Of a stretch of DNA of 64,000 bases, positions 50,440 through 60,353 are shown one piece after another (position 1 is the stretch's first letter; each line of letters opens with the position of its first letter). This stretch comes from Hazenella coriacea (lineage in GTDB: Bacteria; Bacillota; Bacilli; Thermoactinomycetales; Thermoactinomycetaceae). A program made the translations under genes and the position numbers. The notes beneath the pieces were generated by a model. That model did no database searches, was not told where the DNA came from, and saw only the letters and a list, made by a program, of their open reading frames with translations. The stretch lies in assembly GCF_004341825.1 (NCBI RefSeq), contig NZ_SMAG01000001.1, forward strand, positions 248,001 to 312,000. Reading direction: 5' to 3'.

Positions 50440-51753
50440 CTATAGCGCCTTATGCTCGCTCTCTTTTTCCTTCCATAGTTGCTCAAACAGTAAAGCGATT
50501 AACATCCCCACTAACAAACCATTTCCTAAAACTGATTGCAAAACGGCCGGAAATGGAATAAATACTGATGGGGGAACAAACATCATCCCCACTCCCAAAG
50601 TCAAGGTCAATCCAAGAATCGTTAACCGTCGTTGAGTAAGAGGTTCTCGTAAGACACTGTTTAATCCGATCCCAAACATCTGTCCAAATGAAGCCAAGAA
50701 AACTGCATTAGCGATTGGAGCAGGCATTTGTGCAAAAAAAGAAGTAATTGCAGGAATCAAAGAGATTCCAGTTAGCAATAGAGTCCCCATTAAAAAAGGG
50801 AGCATCCGTTTTTGCCCAGTCATCCGAACAAAGCCTGCTGCTAAAGAGATTGGAACCATTCCCACAGTAGAAAAAATAGATGAAAGGATATTTGCAAAAC
50901 TATCAACAATCCCTGTTCTCCTTAATGAACCTGTATTTTCACTTTTGGAACCTTCCAGAGCTTGGTTCATTGCCACAATACTACCAATCTGATTTGAAAT
51001 CAGTACCATCGTGACAAGCACAGATGTAACAACCATATCAGCACTGATTTGTGGCATTCCCCACGCAAACACTTGGGGGAGCTGTGGTTGAAAGTCTACA
51101 TTTGATGCTCCCGACTCCCATCCTAGTAACCAAAATCCAATCCAGCCTAAAATAATTCCGATCAAAACTGCATAACTTTTCAGCCATCCTTTTCCCCAAA
51201 TGGTCAAGGCAAGCACGAGAAGAAAAACGAACAACGCCATAATAGCAAAAATACCTGAGCTTAATTCTCCTTGATCATTGATTCCAATCGTCCCTTTAAG
51301 AAAAACTCCGCTCAATTGAAGGGAGAGTAACATTAAGTAGGAACCTGTCACTAAAGGGGTGAAAATAGTACTCATTCGATTGATCAAACCAAAAACACTT
51401 ACTACAAGTAGAATTAGACCTGTTAAAAGCATGCCACCTTCAAGAAGTTGCAGAACGGAATGTAGATCTTTTCCCTGTTGTTTCCCCACTTCCCCCATCA
51501 TAATAAATATACCTAGCCAGATCCCAGCAGGTCCATTGGAAATGGGCAATCGATGTCCTAACCATCCTTGTAAAAGTGAAGCTAATCCCACTACGAACAA
51601 AGTTCGTTGCATCAATCCAGCAATCTCATCACCTGAGAGGTGAAACGTTTGACCAATTACAATCGGTAAAGTAAGTGCATTCGCTAATAAAAAAATAAAC
51701 CATTGCACGGACGACATACTGTCATGAAACCATTTTCCAGATAATTCCCTCAT
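50440..51753 (-). CDS. NCS2-family nucleobase permease
   Basis: A 437-residue membrane protein with about 12-14 predicted helices. Family features are the N-terminal Q-W-F-I-F-L-L-A-N-A-L-T-L-P segment, the S-N-G-P-A-G-I-W region and S-I-F-S-T-V-G-M-V-P-I-S. It belongs to the uracil/xanthine permease group (YwdJ-like) and imports a purine or pyrimidine with H+. The exact base cannot be read from sequence. No purine riboswitch is seen upstream. The 430-base upstream region contains a family A repeat. Single gene, following SpoVAF in the reverse direction by 80 bases. Confidence 0.87.
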   Translation of the reverse strand: MRELSGKWFHDSMSSVQWFIFLLANALTLPIVIGQTFHLSGDEIAGLMQRTLFVVGLASLLQGWLGHRLPISNGPAGIWLGIFIMMGEVGKQQGKDLHSVLQLLEGGMLLTGLILLVVSVFGLINRMSTIFTPLVTGSYLMLLSLQLSGVFLKGTIGINDQGELSSGIFAIMALFVFLLVLALTIWGKGWLKSYAVLIGIILGWIGFWLLGWESGASNVDFQPQLPQVFAWGMPQISADMVVTSVLVTMVLISNQIGSIVAMNQALEGSKSENTGSLRRTGIVDSFANILSSIFSTVGMVPISLAAGFVRMTGQKRMLPFLMGTLLLTGISLIPAITSFFAQMPAPIANAVFLASFGQMFGIGLNSVLREPLTQRRLTILGLTLTLGVGMMFVPPSVFIPFPAVLQSVLGNGLLVGMLIALLFEQLWKEKESEHKAL

Positions 51754-52184
51754 TATCTTCCTACCTTCTATGATAAAACTTCTTTATTCTAATCCAGATC
51801 CCGTCGGGTCGCTGTTTCTCTGTCTCACTCTTGTCGTGTATATACAAAAGTCGCTCGTCAGAGAAAATCTCCCCTCCTAGGTTTATTGAATCAAGCTACC
51901 TGATTTCTAATTGATTCAAGTTGTTTTGCTCAAGTCGAGAAAAATTTAGTCCTACGACCTATTTAAAAAGCAACCCTTGTTTTAACCTACCATAAGTCCG
52001 GAATCGGTCTTCCAGATGAAATAATTTTATACCGTAACTGAGCGGAACCCTATTTTTAAATACATGTTTTTCATTTTATCATTTTTCCATAAGCAGATAG
52101 ATACTTTTTTGCTTTTTCATAAAAAGTGGCTTATTCTACAATGGTGAGATTAGAAGCTTCCGATTGAGATAGGATGATTACAAA
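51754..52184. other. Divergent intergenic region with a full repeat family A copy
   Basis: Apart from the repeat at 51791-51939 no feature was recognised. It must hold promoters for the permease and the flavoprotein genes. Confidence 0.5.
51791..51939 (+). repeat. Repeat family A, nearly full copy
   Basis: Blocks GATCCCGTCGGGTCGCTG, TTTCTCTG (51815-51822) pairing with CAGAGAAA (51859-51866), CTCCCCTCCTAGGTT, GAATCAAGCTACCTGATTTC and TTGTTTTGCTCAAGTCGAG. The left TATGAGC end is missing. Confidence 0.7.
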
Positions 52185-53453
52185 ATGAAAAAGGATGTCA
52201 TTGTCATCGGTGGAGGCCCTTCCGGATTGATGGCAAGTGCTTCAGCGGGTATGCATGGAGCCCGTGTTGTTCTTTTGGACAAGGGACACCAGCTTGGACG
52301 TAAATTAGCCATTTCTGGTGGAGGTCGCTGTAATGTTACAAACATTAAGGAATTAGATGAACTGATTAAACACATTCCAGGAAATGGTCGCTTTTTATAT
52401 AGCGTTTTTTCTATATTTAATAATCAGGATCTTGTTCACTTTTTTGAGGACATGGGTGTCTTATTGAAAGAGGAAGATAACGGTCGGATGTTCCCAGTCT
52501 CCAATAGTGCCAAAACCGTCGTTCAATCCCTAATCGATAGAGTCAAGCAAGTCGGAACTGAGATCCGTGTGGATTCACCTGTTAAACAAGTTTTATATCA
52601 AGAGGGACAAGTCCAAGGAGTTGAATTACAAACAGGTGAACGACTCTATGCTCCAGCTGTTATTGTAGCTGTGGGAGGGAAATCTGTTCCTTACACAGGT
52701 TCAACAGGCGATGGGTATGCTTGGGCAGAAGCCGCAGGGCATACCATTACAGAACTTTTTCCAACGGAAGTTCCTTTAACATCACAGGAACCATTCATCC
52801 GAAACAAAGCTCTTCAAGGTCTATCTTTACGTGATGTTCACCTTACTGTTTACAATCCTAAAGGTAAAAAAGTGATCCAACATCGTGGTGATATGATTTT
52901 TACTCACTTCGGATTGTCGGGTCCAGTAGCGTTGCGCTGTAGTCAATTTGTCATCAAAACTCTCAAAAAATTTAACGTTTCTTCTACCACGGTAGCGATT
53001 GATTTATTTCCTAATCAATCAGAAGAAGGACTTCTACAAAAATGGGAACCTTGGGTCAAACAAAACCTCAAAAAGACTTTACGAAATACCCTCAAACAAG
53101 TGTTACCCGAACGGATGATTCCCTTATTATTTTCACAAATTGGGATGGACGAAGAGATCACCAATGCCCACGTCTCCAAAGAACAACTTCGTCAACTAGT
53201 GAAACGAATCAAAGGATTTCCAGTCGCAATCAACGGAACCCTTCCTCTAGAAAAAGCCTTTGTGACAGGTGGAGGTGTTCATGTCAAAGAGATTGATCCT
53301 AGAACCATGCAATCCAAAAAGATGCAAGGTCTCTATTTTTGCGGTGAAATTTTAGATATTCATGGATATACAGGAGGATATAATATCACTGCCGCCTCTT
53401 GCACTGGGTATGTGGCTGGTAAAAGCGCCGCAGAACAAGTATCCACAAAATGA
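52185..53453 (+). CDS. HI0933-family FAD-dependent oxidoreductase
   Basis: A 422-residue flavoprotein of the HI0933/YtfP family. FAD-binding G-G-G-P-S-G lies at about 8-13, [22 protein letters not shown] is the family signature near 30-50, and the C-terminal [15 protein letters not shown] block closes the FAD site. The family binds FAD; its physiological reaction is not settled. The RsmF-type methyltransferase gene follows after 13 bases on the same strand, so the two are probably co-transcribed. Confidence 0.92.
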   Translation: MKKDVIVIGGGPSGLMASASAGMHGARVVLLDKGHQLGRKLAISGGGRCNVTNIKELDELIKHIPGNGRFLYSVFSIFNNQDLVHFFEDMGVLLKEEDNGRMFPVSNSAKTVVQSLIDRVKQVGTEIRVDSPVKQVLYQEGQVQGVELQTGERLYAPAVIVAVGGKSVPYTGSTGDGYAWAEAAGHTITELFPTEVPLTSQEPFIRNKALQGLSLRDVHLTVYNPKGKKVIQHRGDMIFTHFGLSGPVALRCSQFVIKTLKKFNVSSTTVAIDLFPNQSEEGLLQKWEPWVKQNLKKTLRNTLKQVLPERMIPLLFSQIGMDEEITNAHVSKEQLRQLVKRIKGFPVAINGTLPLEKAFVTGGGVHVKEIDPRTMQSKKMQGLYFCGEILDIHGYTGGYNITAASCTGYVAGKSAAEQVSTK

Positions 53454-53466
53454 AAGGAGCCCATGT

Positions 53467-54855
53467 ATGAATTCTCTTCCTCACGATTATCTTGAACAAA
53501 TGAAAGAGTTATTGCGGGACGAATATCCAGTATTTATAAAAACATATGAACAACGCCCCACACGTGGCTTACGAATCAACACCTTAAAAATATCTCCTGA
53601 AGAATTCACTAAATGTGTCCCCTTTCAACTAAATCCAATTCCGTGGTGTAACGAAGCGTTCTACTATCAACATGAGGTAGATCGCCCTGGGAAACATGTC
53701 TACCATGCGGCAGGACTTTACTATATTCAGGATGCGAGTGCGATGGCTCCGGCGGAGGCACTCGAACCACAACCCGGTGAACGAATTTTAGATCTCTGTG
53801 CAGCTCCTGGTGGTAAAACAACGCAAATCGCAGCTAAAATGAAAGGACAAGGAATTTTGGTCGCCAATGAGATTGATCCCATTCGCATCAAAGCATTAGT
53901 CGAAAATCTAGAGCGTTGTGGAGTCACTCATGCTGTAGTGCTCAATGAAAATCCGGTCCACTTAACAAAACGGTTTCGGGGGTTTTTTGACCGTATTTTA
54001 ATTGACGCCCCATGTTCAGGGGAAGGAATGTTTCGTAAAGATCATGACGTATGTGATCGGTGGAGCTTACGTGCAGTAGAGAAATGTGCAGATTTGCAGT
54101 TAGAGATTTTAGCCGCTGCCGCACCTATGTTGCGACCTGGAGGAAGGCTTGTCTACTCCACTTGCACTTTTAATCCGACCGAAAACGAGTCTACGATTCA
54201 GCTTTTTCTAGAGCAACACCCTGATTTTGCACTCATTCCCGTCCCACAAGCCAAACATTATCAGCCTGGACGTACCGACTGGGTTCCCAACTCCGAATCA
54301 GATCTGAACCAAGCTTCCCGATTATGGCCCCATTATTTGCAAGGAGAAGGTCACTTTGTCGCTTGTCTCGAAAAAAGAGCTGATAGCCCTCAAGGCAAAC
54401 AACGTCTAGGAAAACTACCTCCAGTCTCTGTTGATGCAGTCAAGCAGTTACGGAAATTTACAAAAGAGACATATCGAGAAGATGAATGGAGTGAAGGAAA
54501 TCTAACCTTGTTCGGCGAGCATCTCTATCAAGTGCCAGTAGAGCTACCTTCTCTGAAAGGAATCCGTGTAGAAAGACCCGGGCGTTACCTTGGACAAGTA
54601 AAGAAAGGAAGATTTGTTCCTTCTCATGCCCTCGCCTGCTCAAGTCGTGTTGATCAAGTGATTCAATCTGAACAATTGGCTCAAAATGACCCCCAATTAC
54701 TCCAATATCTACAAGGCGAAGCGATCCCTACTCAACTAGAAAACGGGTGGACGTTAGTGGCAGTGGAACAATTTCCACTCGGCTGGGCAAAAGCTTCGGG
54801 AGGCTTATTAAAAAATCACTATCCTAAGTGGATGCGTTGGAAATCATACGCCTAG
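53467..54855 (+). CDS. rsmF: RsmF-type RNA cytosine-5 methyltransferase
   Basis: A 462-residue NOL1/NOP2/Sun-family enzyme with a SAM-binding core (D-L-C-A-A-P-G-G-K-T near 112-121), D-A-P-C-S-G-E-G-M-F with the first catalytic Cys and S-T-C-T-F-N-P-T-E-N-E with the second. The C-terminal part (about 300-460) adds a PUA-like RNA-binding region (H-A-L-A, G-W-x-L-V). Such enzymes make m5C in 16S or other rRNA; RsmF-type is assigned by length and the added C-terminal domain. ATG 53467 follows AAAGGAG, and an ATG four bases earlier is out of frame. Coupled to the HI0933-type gene. Confidence 0.9.
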   Translation: MNSLPHDYLEQMKELLRDEYPVFIKTYEQRPTRGLRINTLKISPEEFTKCVPFQLNPIPWCNEAFYYQHEVDRPGKHVYHAAGLYYIQDASAMAPAEALEPQPGERILDLCAAPGGKTTQIAAKMKGQGILVANEIDPIRIKALVENLERCGVTHAVVLNENPVHLTKRFRGFFDRILIDAPCSGEGMFRKDHDVCDRWSLRAVEKCADLQLEILAAAAPMLRPGGRLVYSTCTFNPTENESTIQLFLEQHPDFALIPVPQAKHYQPGRTDWVPNSESDLNQASRLWPHYLQGEGHFVACLEKRADSPQGKQRLGKLPPVSVDAVKQLRKFTKETYREDEWSEGNLTLFGEHLYQVPVELPSLKGIRVERPGRYLGQVKKGRFVPSHALACSSRVDQVIQSEQLAQNDPQLLQYLQGEAIPTQLENGWTLVAVEQFPLGWAKASGGLLKNHYPKWMRWKSYA

Positions 54856-54883
54856 ATCCATATCAATCATTTTCTTAAAACAT

Positions 54884-55033
54884 TGATCCAAATCCCATCG
54901 GGTCGATGTTTCTCTGCCTCATTCTCGTAGCATGTTCGCAAATGTCGTTCGTTAGAGAAACATCTGCCTACCTAGCTAGATTGGATCAAGCAATATGATT
55001 CCCGATTCATTCAAGTTATTTCTCTCCAGTCGA
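54884..55033 (+). repeat. Repeat family A copy after rsmF
   Basis: GATCCAAATCCCATCGGGTC, TTTCTCTGCCTCATTCTCGT, GTCGTTCGTTAGAGAAA and the divergent right part (GATCAAGCAATATGATTCC, TTCAAGTTATTT). Confidence 0.65.
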
Positions 55034-55047
55034 ATCTTAAACAAAAA

Positions 55048-55079
55048 AGAGTTTCTAGATCATCAGACCTAGAAACTCT
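55048..55079 (-). terminator. Terminator of the MFS gene
   Basis: Stem AGAGTTTCTAG / CTAGAAACTCT, with TTTTTTGTTT after it on the minus strand. Confidence 0.8.
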
Positions 55080-55084
55080 CTTTA

Positions 55085-56281
55085 TTAAGCACTTAATTTA
55101 TCTATATGTTTGATATTCTTAAGTTCAGCTCTCCTTGCTCTCCAATAAGTCATGCAGGAGAGCAACACAAATAGAATGGTACTTATATACATCCATGGGT
55201 AGCCAATCCAAGTCGCTACAAAGCCTAGAAGTAGTGAACCCAGACCAATCCCAAGGTCAATTGCGATAAAAAAGGTCGCAGTTGCCGCTCCCCGACGCTG
55301 TTTAGGTACACTTTCGATGACAAGTGCTTGCAGGCTTGGTTGAATACTTCCATATCCAAAGCCGATAAAAGCAGCAGCCAAGTAAAATAAAATGGGCCCC
55401 TGAGCCACTCCTAGACAAGATAAACCGAGGACATACGCAAGAATCCCAGGATACACGACTAGGTCAGATCCTCTTTGGTCAAATAATTTCCCCGCCAATA
55501 TCCGTGCAGCGATCAATGCAATCGCATAAACAAAATAAAAGCCACCCGCTAAGTTTGGATCTCCCAATGTAGTCGCATAAAGGGAGATGAAAGAGACGAT
55601 TCCCCCAAAGACAACCCCAAGCCCTACTAAAGGAAGTGAATAAGGAATCGCTTTGGGTTCAATCATTTTCTTCCAATCTGACAAGCGGAATCTCACCTGA
55701 GTCGGAGATTGTTCAGACTGAGGGTAACGAATCACCATCACAAAGCCCAAACCCATCAATGCTAATATTAAGCAAATAAAAAATAGCCAATGGCTAGATG
55801 ATTGATGAATGATATACAATCCAATCGCAGGCCCCACTACCATGGCAAGCATATTAAATGTTCCAAAGTAACCAAGTCCTTCTCCCCGACGTTCGGCAGG
55901 AACGATGTCAGCCGCAACTGTCCCTAACGCTGTCGTTGAGATCCCAAAAGCAGCCCCATGTAAAAGACGTAGAATCAATAAGATGAACAAACTAAAAGCA
56001 GAAAAATATCCCACGGTGGCGATCACGAAGAAGAGGAGGGAAAGTACCACTACCTTTCTTCGACCCCACTGATCTAAAAAAAGCCCTGCATAGGGCCGGA
56101 CTATAATAGCCGCGATCGTAAAGATTCCAATAATTAAGCCCACTTGCTCTTCTCGTGCCTGTAACTGTTGAACAGCAAATAAAGGAAGAGAAGATAACAA
56201 AAGAAAGAAACTACCAAATAAAAAAAAGTTAGCTAACGATAAAAGAATAAAATCCTTCGTCCAAATCTTTTTAGTTGTCAT
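55085..56281 (-). CDS. Major facilitator superfamily transporter
   Basis: A 398-residue membrane protein with 12 predicted helices. The MFS motif between helices 2 and 3 (D-Q-W-G-R-R-K-V near 68-75) is clear, as is the R-R-G-A-A-T motif near 330. The central loop at about 195-210 is short. The sequence resembles drug/sugar efflux-type members, but the substrate is unknown. No regulator is adjacent. Single gene with its own terminator, divergent from the small gene at 56431. A short, weak palindrome-free leader separates the two. Confidence 0.88.
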   Translation of the reverse strand: MTTKKIWTKDFILLSLANFFLFGSFFLLLSSLPLFAVQQLQAREEQVGLIIGIFTIAAIIVRPYAGLFLDQWGRRKVVVLSLLFFVIATVGYFSAFSLFILLILRLLHGAAFGISTTALGTVAADIVPAERRGEGLGYFGTFNMLAMVVGPAIGLYIIHQSSSHWLFFICLILALMGLGFVMVIRYPQSEQSPTQVRFRLSDWKKMIEPKAIPYSLPLVGLGVVFGGIVSFISLYATTLGDPNLAGGFYFVYAIALIAARILAGKLFDQRGSDLVVYPGILAYVLGLSCLGVAQGPILFYLAAAFIGFGYGSIQPSLQALVIESVPKQRRGAATATFFIAIDLGIGLGSLLLGFVATWIGYPWMYISTILFVLLSCMTYWRARRAELKNIKHIDKLSA

Positions 56282-56430
56282 ACATCCATACCTTTCTACT
56301 TATCCTTCGCTACTATTATATTTCGATTAACGAAAAAACGAAATGATCTAATGTAAAGCTTTATCGTGGTTATGAAACAAACAACCCCTTACATATACTA
56401 AATAACACAAAGAAAAACTGGAGGGATTGG

Positions 56431-56646
56431 ATGAGTGACGACAACCGTAATCCACGCTCCCATTGGCCTAAATATTTACCTTATACCCCGATTACGATGG
56501 GAATGATCTCACCTGAGTGGACTTACATGGGACATTTTTTTGATCAAGAAGAGGAAGAGGAGCAAAACCCAAACACCTCTTCATTTACTTCTCGTTCATT
56601 ACAAACCCCAGCTATTCAAATCAACTTCCGCCCTCGTTCTAAATAA
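56431..56646 (+). CDS. Small hydrophilic protein of unknown function
   Basis: A 71-residue protein. It begins M-S-D-D-N-R-N-P-R-S-H-W-P-K-Y-L-P-Y, then M-G-M-I-S-P-E-W-T-Y-M-G and an acidic run of glutamates (D-Q-E-E-E-E-E-Q). The C-terminus is basic (F-R-P-R-S-K). There is no membrane segment or known motif. ACTGGAGGGATTGG before the ATG and a clear terminator after it argue for a real gene. Similar small proteins in spore formers are sometimes spore or coat components; that is a guess. Confidence 0.7.
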   Translation: MSDDNRNPRSHWPKYLPYTPITMGMISPEWTYMGHFFDQEEEEEQNPNTSSFTSRSLQTPAIQINFRPRSK

Positions 56647-56682
56647 AAAACCATCTCCAAGAAAAACTGGAGGTGGTTTTTT
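56646..56682. terminator. Terminator of the small gene
   Basis: Stem AACCATCTCCA / TGGAGGTGGTT followed by TTTTTTATTTT. It may also serve copA on the other strand. Confidence 0.85.
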
Positions 56683-56698
56683 ATTTTATGAGGCAGCC

Positions 56699-59122
56699 TT
56701 ATTTTATATTTACTTTTTGCAGACGCAATGCATTGAGAACTACAGAGACAGAGCTGAACGCCATCGCAGCACCTGCTAGCCACGGAGCCAACAAGCCTGA
56801 AGCTGCGATCGGAATACCGATACTATTATACGCAAGTGCCCAAAATAGATTTTGTTTGATGTTTCGCATCGTTTTTTGACTCATGATCATTGCATCAGCC
56901 ACGCTATTTAAATCTCCACGCATCAAGGTAAGATCAGCCGTTTCCATAGCCACATCGGTTCCTGTACCAATCGCAATTCCAATATCTGCGGTTGCCAATG
57001 CAGGTGCGTCATTGATTCCATCCCCAACCATGGCTACTTTTCGACCCTGTTCTTGCAATTTTTGTACTTCGTCCGCCTTTCCTTCTGGCAACACTTCAGC
57101 AATTACTTGATCGATTCCTACCTGTTTAGCCACGGACTCAGCAGTTTGTCGATTATCTCCTGTAATCATCACAACCTGAATTCCTAGCTCTTTTAACCGC
57201 TGGATTGCACGGGGGGAGCTTTCTTTAATTGTGTCAGCCACTGCAATGATCCCTGCCAATTGCTGATTGATTCCGATCAACATTGCAGTTTTACCCATTG
57301 ACTCTAGTTTTTTCATTTGCTGATCAACGGCTTCCACCATCATTCCGTGGCTAGCCATCAATTTTCGTGTACCGATCAGAAGTTGATTCCCCTCCACAAT
57401 CGCTTCAATTCCATAACCGGGTAAAGCTTGGAAACTCTCCGCATCTCCTATTAAAATCCCTTTTTCTTGAATTCCGTTGACAATCGCCTGTGCTAAAGGA
57501 TGCTCAGAGTTTTTCTCTGCTGTCCCCACCATTTGTAATAAATCTATTTCATCGTGATCGCCAAGCGGAATCACATCCGTTAAGACTGGCTTCCCATGGG
57601 TTACAGTCCCTGTTTTATCTAAGATGACGGTATCGATTTGTTGAGTGGACTCCAAATGCTCTCCACCTTTAAATAAAATCCCCATCTCTGCAGCACGACC
57701 GGAACCTGCCATAATCGAAGTAGGTGTTGCTAATCCTAATGCACAGGGACAGGCAATGACCAAAACAGCAATCATTTTTTCAAGTGCTTCTGCAAAGTCA
57801 GCTGGAGCAATCCATATATACCAAATCACAAAGGTCAGAAGAGCGATTCCTACCACAATGGGAACAAAAATTCCAGAGATCTGATCGGCCATTCGTTGAA
57901 TTGGGGCTTTGGAACCTTGTGCTTCTTCTACCACTCGAATAATCTGTGCGAGTGCCGTATCACGCCCTACTTTTGTTGCCTTGATTTTCAATCGTCCATG
58001 CTTATTAATCGTAGCTCCAATGACTTCATCGCCCACTTTTTTTTCAACAGGAATACTTTCCCCAGTCAACATCGATTCATCGATTGCTGACTGTCCTTCC
58101 ATCACTTCTCCATCTACTGGAATTTTCTCACCTGGTTTAATAATTAACCAATCTCCAACAACCACTTGTTCGATGGGAATCTGTTGTTCTGTACCGTTTT
58201 TTATCACAGTGGCTGTATTAGCTCGTAATCCCATCAATTTTTTAATCGCATCTGAAGAATGACCTTTAGCTCTTGCTTCTAACCATTTTCCAAGTAGGAT
58301 CAAGGTAATTAGAATAGCACTGGTTTCATAGTAAAGTTCAATCGGAATCGAAGGGTTGAGCAAAGAGCGGATCGATAAATATAGACTGTAAAAATAAGCA
58401 GCTGAAGTACCTAAAGCGACAAGCACATCCATATTGGCACTTCCATTTCGCAAAGCTTTATAAGCGCCAACATAGAACTGTTTTCCAATGATAAATTGGA
58501 TTGGAGTTGCCAACACCAATTGAAACCACGGATTCATAAATAAATCAGGCATCCAAATGAAAGAAGTAAACTGAAAGTGGGCAACCATCGACCACAGGAG
58601 TGGGAAAGATAAAATAGCCGAAAAAATTAACTTTCTCACTTGCGAATCCAATTCTTTTTTCTTTGGGTCTACTCCCTCTTCTTGCTCAGAATGTTGATCA
58701 ACAGCTCCATAACCTAATGCTTCTACTTTCCCAATCAAGTCAGATTTTTGGAGAATTGCTGGATTATATTCCACTGTAGCTCTTTCCAAAGCCAAATTGA
58801 CATGAGCTTGATAAACCCCCTCTAATCGGTTGAGTCCTTTTTCAATCCGATTGGAACAGGCCGCACAAGTCATACCTGTAATCGAAAACTCTGCCTTCTC
58901 TTGAGCTACTCCATAACCCAAGTCTTCGATCTTTTTGGTTAACGCTTCAAGATCCGTTTTGCTGGGGTCGAAACTAACACTCGCTTTTTCGACAGCTAGG
59001 TTCACATTGGCATCCTGAACACCTTCAGTGCGCTTGAGTCCTTTTTCGATCCGATTCGCACATGCCGCACAAGTCATGCCTGTAATCGTGATTGAAGTCT
59101 GTTTATGATTTTGTTCACTCAA
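56699..59122 (-). CDS. copA: Copper-exporting P1B-type ATPase
   Basis: An 807-residue membrane pump. Two N-terminal HMA domains have [10 protein letters not shown] (about 14-23) and [10 protein letters not shown] (about 84-93). Then come eight predicted helices, the actuator T-G-E-S, the metal-binding C-P-C in helix 6 ([11 protein letters not shown]), D-K-T-G-T phosphorylation site, S-E-H-P-L-A-Q and G-D-G-I-N-D-A-P. It exports Cu(I), supplied by CopZ, from the cytosol. A CsoR-type operator (59143-59161) lies 21 bases upstream of the start. The order copZ then copA on the minus strand matches B. subtilis. Confidence 0.97.
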   Translation of the reverse strand: MSEQNHKQTSITITGMTCAACANRIEKGLKRTEGVQDANVNLAVEKASVSFDPSKTDLEALTKKIEDLGYGVAQEKAEFSITGMTCAACSNRIEKGLNRLEGVYQAHVNLALERATVEYNPAILQKSDLIGKVEALGYGAVDQHSEQEEGVDPKKKELDSQVRKLIFSAILSFPLLWSMVAHFQFTSFIWMPDLFMNPWFQLVLATPIQFIIGKQFYVGAYKALRNGSANMDVLVALGTSAAYFYSLYLSIRSLLNPSIPIELYYETSAILITLILLGKWLEARAKGHSSDAIKKLMGLRANTATVIKNGTEQQIPIEQVVVGDWLIIKPGEKIPVDGEVMEGQSAIDESMLTGESIPVEKKVGDEVIGATINKHGRLKIKATKVGRDTALAQIIRVVEEAQGSKAPIQRMADQISGIFVPIVVGIALLTFVIWYIWIAPADFAEALEKMIAVLVIACPCALGLATPTSIMAGSGRAAEMGILFKGGEHLESTQQIDTVILDKTGTVTHGKPVLTDVIPLGDHDEIDLLQMVGTAEKNSEHPLAQAIVNGIQEKGILIGDAESFQALPGYGIEAIVEGNQLLIGTRKLMASHGMMVEAVDQQMKKLESMGKTAMLIGINQQLAGIIAVADTIKESSPRAIQRLKELGIQVVMITGDNRQTAESVAKQVGIDQVIAEVLPEGKADEVQKLQEQGRKVAMVGDGINDAPALATADIGIAIGTGTDVAMETADLTLMRGDLNSVADAMIMSQKTMRNIKQNLFWALAYNSIGIPIAASGLLAPWLAGAAMAFSSVSVVLNALRLQKVNIK

Positions 59123-59142
59123 AAGATTTCACCTCGCTCTAT

Positions 59143-59161
59143 ATACCCTATAGGGGTATAT
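59143..59161. promoter_or_regulatory. CsoR-type operator before copA
   Basis: TATACCCTATAGGGGTATA, a near-perfect dyad with G-tracts, 21 bases before the copA start. Confidence 0.75.
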
Positions 59162-59217
59162 GATTCATCGTAAGAAATCGTGCTCCTTTTGTAGTTAGCA
59201 CGATTCATTACTATTTT

Positions 59218-59433
59218 CTATGCTTTTATTACATCGTATCCTTGATCTTCAATCGTCTCTTCAATTTGCTGCAAAGAAACCGTTTGGGAATCAAAGCTAA
59301 CATCCACTTTGCCTGCTTCAAGGTGAACTTTTACCGACTCCACCCCATTTAATTTCCCTACACTTGTTTCGACTGCTTGAACACAATGTCCACAGGACAT
59401 CCCTTTCACAATTAAAGTAGCCTGATTCATCAT
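59218..59433 (-). CDS. copZ: Copper chaperone
   Basis: A 71-residue single HMA-domain protein with G-M-S-C-G-H-C near residues 11-17, which binds Cu(I) and hands it to CopA. The ATG at 59433 has GGAGGATTCG before it; upstream frame positions to 59502 overlap a CsoR-type operator and are not taken as coding. It ends 95 bases before copA. The intervening operator suggests copA also has its own promoter. Confidence 0.95.
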   Translation of the reverse strand: MMNQATLIVKGMSCGHCVQAVETSVGKLNGVESVKVHLEAGKVDVSFDSQTVSLQQIEETIEDQGYDVIKA

Positions 59434-59480
59434 CGAATCCTCCCTATTACAATTTCTTTCCTTTACAAGGTCATTATACG

Positions 59481-59497
59481 ATACCCCCCTATTGTAT
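59481..59497. promoter_or_regulatory. CsoR-type operator before copZ
   Basis: ATACCCCCCTATTGTAT, a less symmetric G-tract dyad lying 48 bases before the copZ start. Confidence 0.65.
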
Positions 59498-59605
59498 ATC
59501 AAGAAGAATTTTGAATGAGGGTTTCTACATTTAGTACCTTAATGAAGGTTTATCTATTTTTTGCCCCATCAAAAGGTTTCCACTCCATAGCATCACAAAG
59601 TTATT

Positions 59606-59779
59606 TCATGCATAACTTCTACTCTTAAAAGTTAAACATCCATAGTAGTTATTGACTAAATGATTTGCTCTATCTAAAACGGGGTCTTCCTTATCATATT
59701 CATTTACCCTGAAAATTATTGTGTTTGGTAAAACACTTTGAGGAGAATCATCGAGTGGATTATATATAATAAAAACTCA
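59606..59779 (-). pseudogene. Possible gene remnant without a start codon
   Basis: On the minus strand an open frame of about 57 codons reads V-F-I-I-Y-N-P-L-D-D-S-P-Q and ends with Y-Y-G-C-L-T-F-K-S-R-S-Y-A before TGA at 59606-59608. The composition is protein-like, but no start codon or ribosome site is present. It may be the end of a decayed gene; no family is recognised. Confidence 0.3.
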
Positions 59780-59839
59780 AGATATAGTACTCCATTTTAT
59801 TTTATAATTATGATTGTTAATAATTAGGGGGGAGAGAAA

Positions 59840-60061
59840 ATGTTATCTGAAGGAATCGAGGAACAAAGTTTTTCTTTTTTATTATCACAGCTTGCTTTTT
59901 CTCCATTATTTATTCTAAAGGTGATCGCATGTGCTGGTTTCTTATACATTTTTAGAAATGATAAAGGGTGTTTAACAATCATCGGGAGAGTTTACTCTAT
60001 AATTTTTCTATTGATCTACTTAATTTCCCTATATTGGTATTGGAGATATACTGGTATTTAG
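59840..60061 (+). CDS. Small membrane protein of unknown function
   Basis: A 73-residue protein with two hydrophobic helices (about 22-38 and 48-68) and a polar N-terminus. AGGGGGGAGAGAAA before the ATG is a strong ribosome site. It has Tyr/Trp-rich ends (Y-W-Y-W-R-Y-T-G-I). Nothing about function can be read. It lies between the copper genes and a decayed stretch and might be part of an older small cluster. Confidence 0.6.
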   Translation: MLSEGIEEQSFSFLLSQLAFSPLFILKVIACAGFLYIFRNDKGCLTIIGRVYSIIFLLIYLISLYWYWRYTGI

Positions 60062-60155
60062 ACCTCAAAGGATTATTTTAATATATGTGAGTTGGTTTCA
60101 ATTCCTTGATATCGTCAAACAGGATTACCATTGTTCAAACAACAGAGCAGAATAA

Positions 60156-60302
60156 TTCAGGAAGATATTTACCCTTTCAGCCATTTTGCTGTTTATCATT
60201 TTGTCTAGAAATAGTTTTCAACGACTACGTGTTTTACCTATTTTAGCTGTTATGTTTTTCTTAGTTGAGCATTTAGATCTGCTCTACTTATTACCTGGAT
60301 AA
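60156..60302 (+). pseudogene. Possible membrane-protein remnant
   Basis: Open frame of about 48 codons from TTC at 60156 to TAA at 60300-60302, encoding S-A-I-L-L-F-I-I-L-S-R and V-L-P-I-L-A-V-M-F-F-L. It has two hydrophobic segments but no start codon. It looks like the C-terminal end of a lost small membrane protein. Confidence 0.3.
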
Positions 60303-60315
60303 ATCATAAATGCCA

Positions 60316-60345
60316 TCCACCCCCTCATTCAAATGAAGGGGTGGA
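60316..60345 (-). terminator. Possible terminator of the monooxygenase-like gene
   Basis: Stem TCCACCCC / GGGGTGGA with a 14-base loop and a weak T-tract on either side. Confidence 0.5.
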
Positions 60346-60353
60346 CGGAACCC

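Noticed and set aside
51754-52184. Purine riboswitch before the nucleobase permease
   Set aside because: The conserved purine-aptamer core was not found; the folded-looking part is repeat family A.
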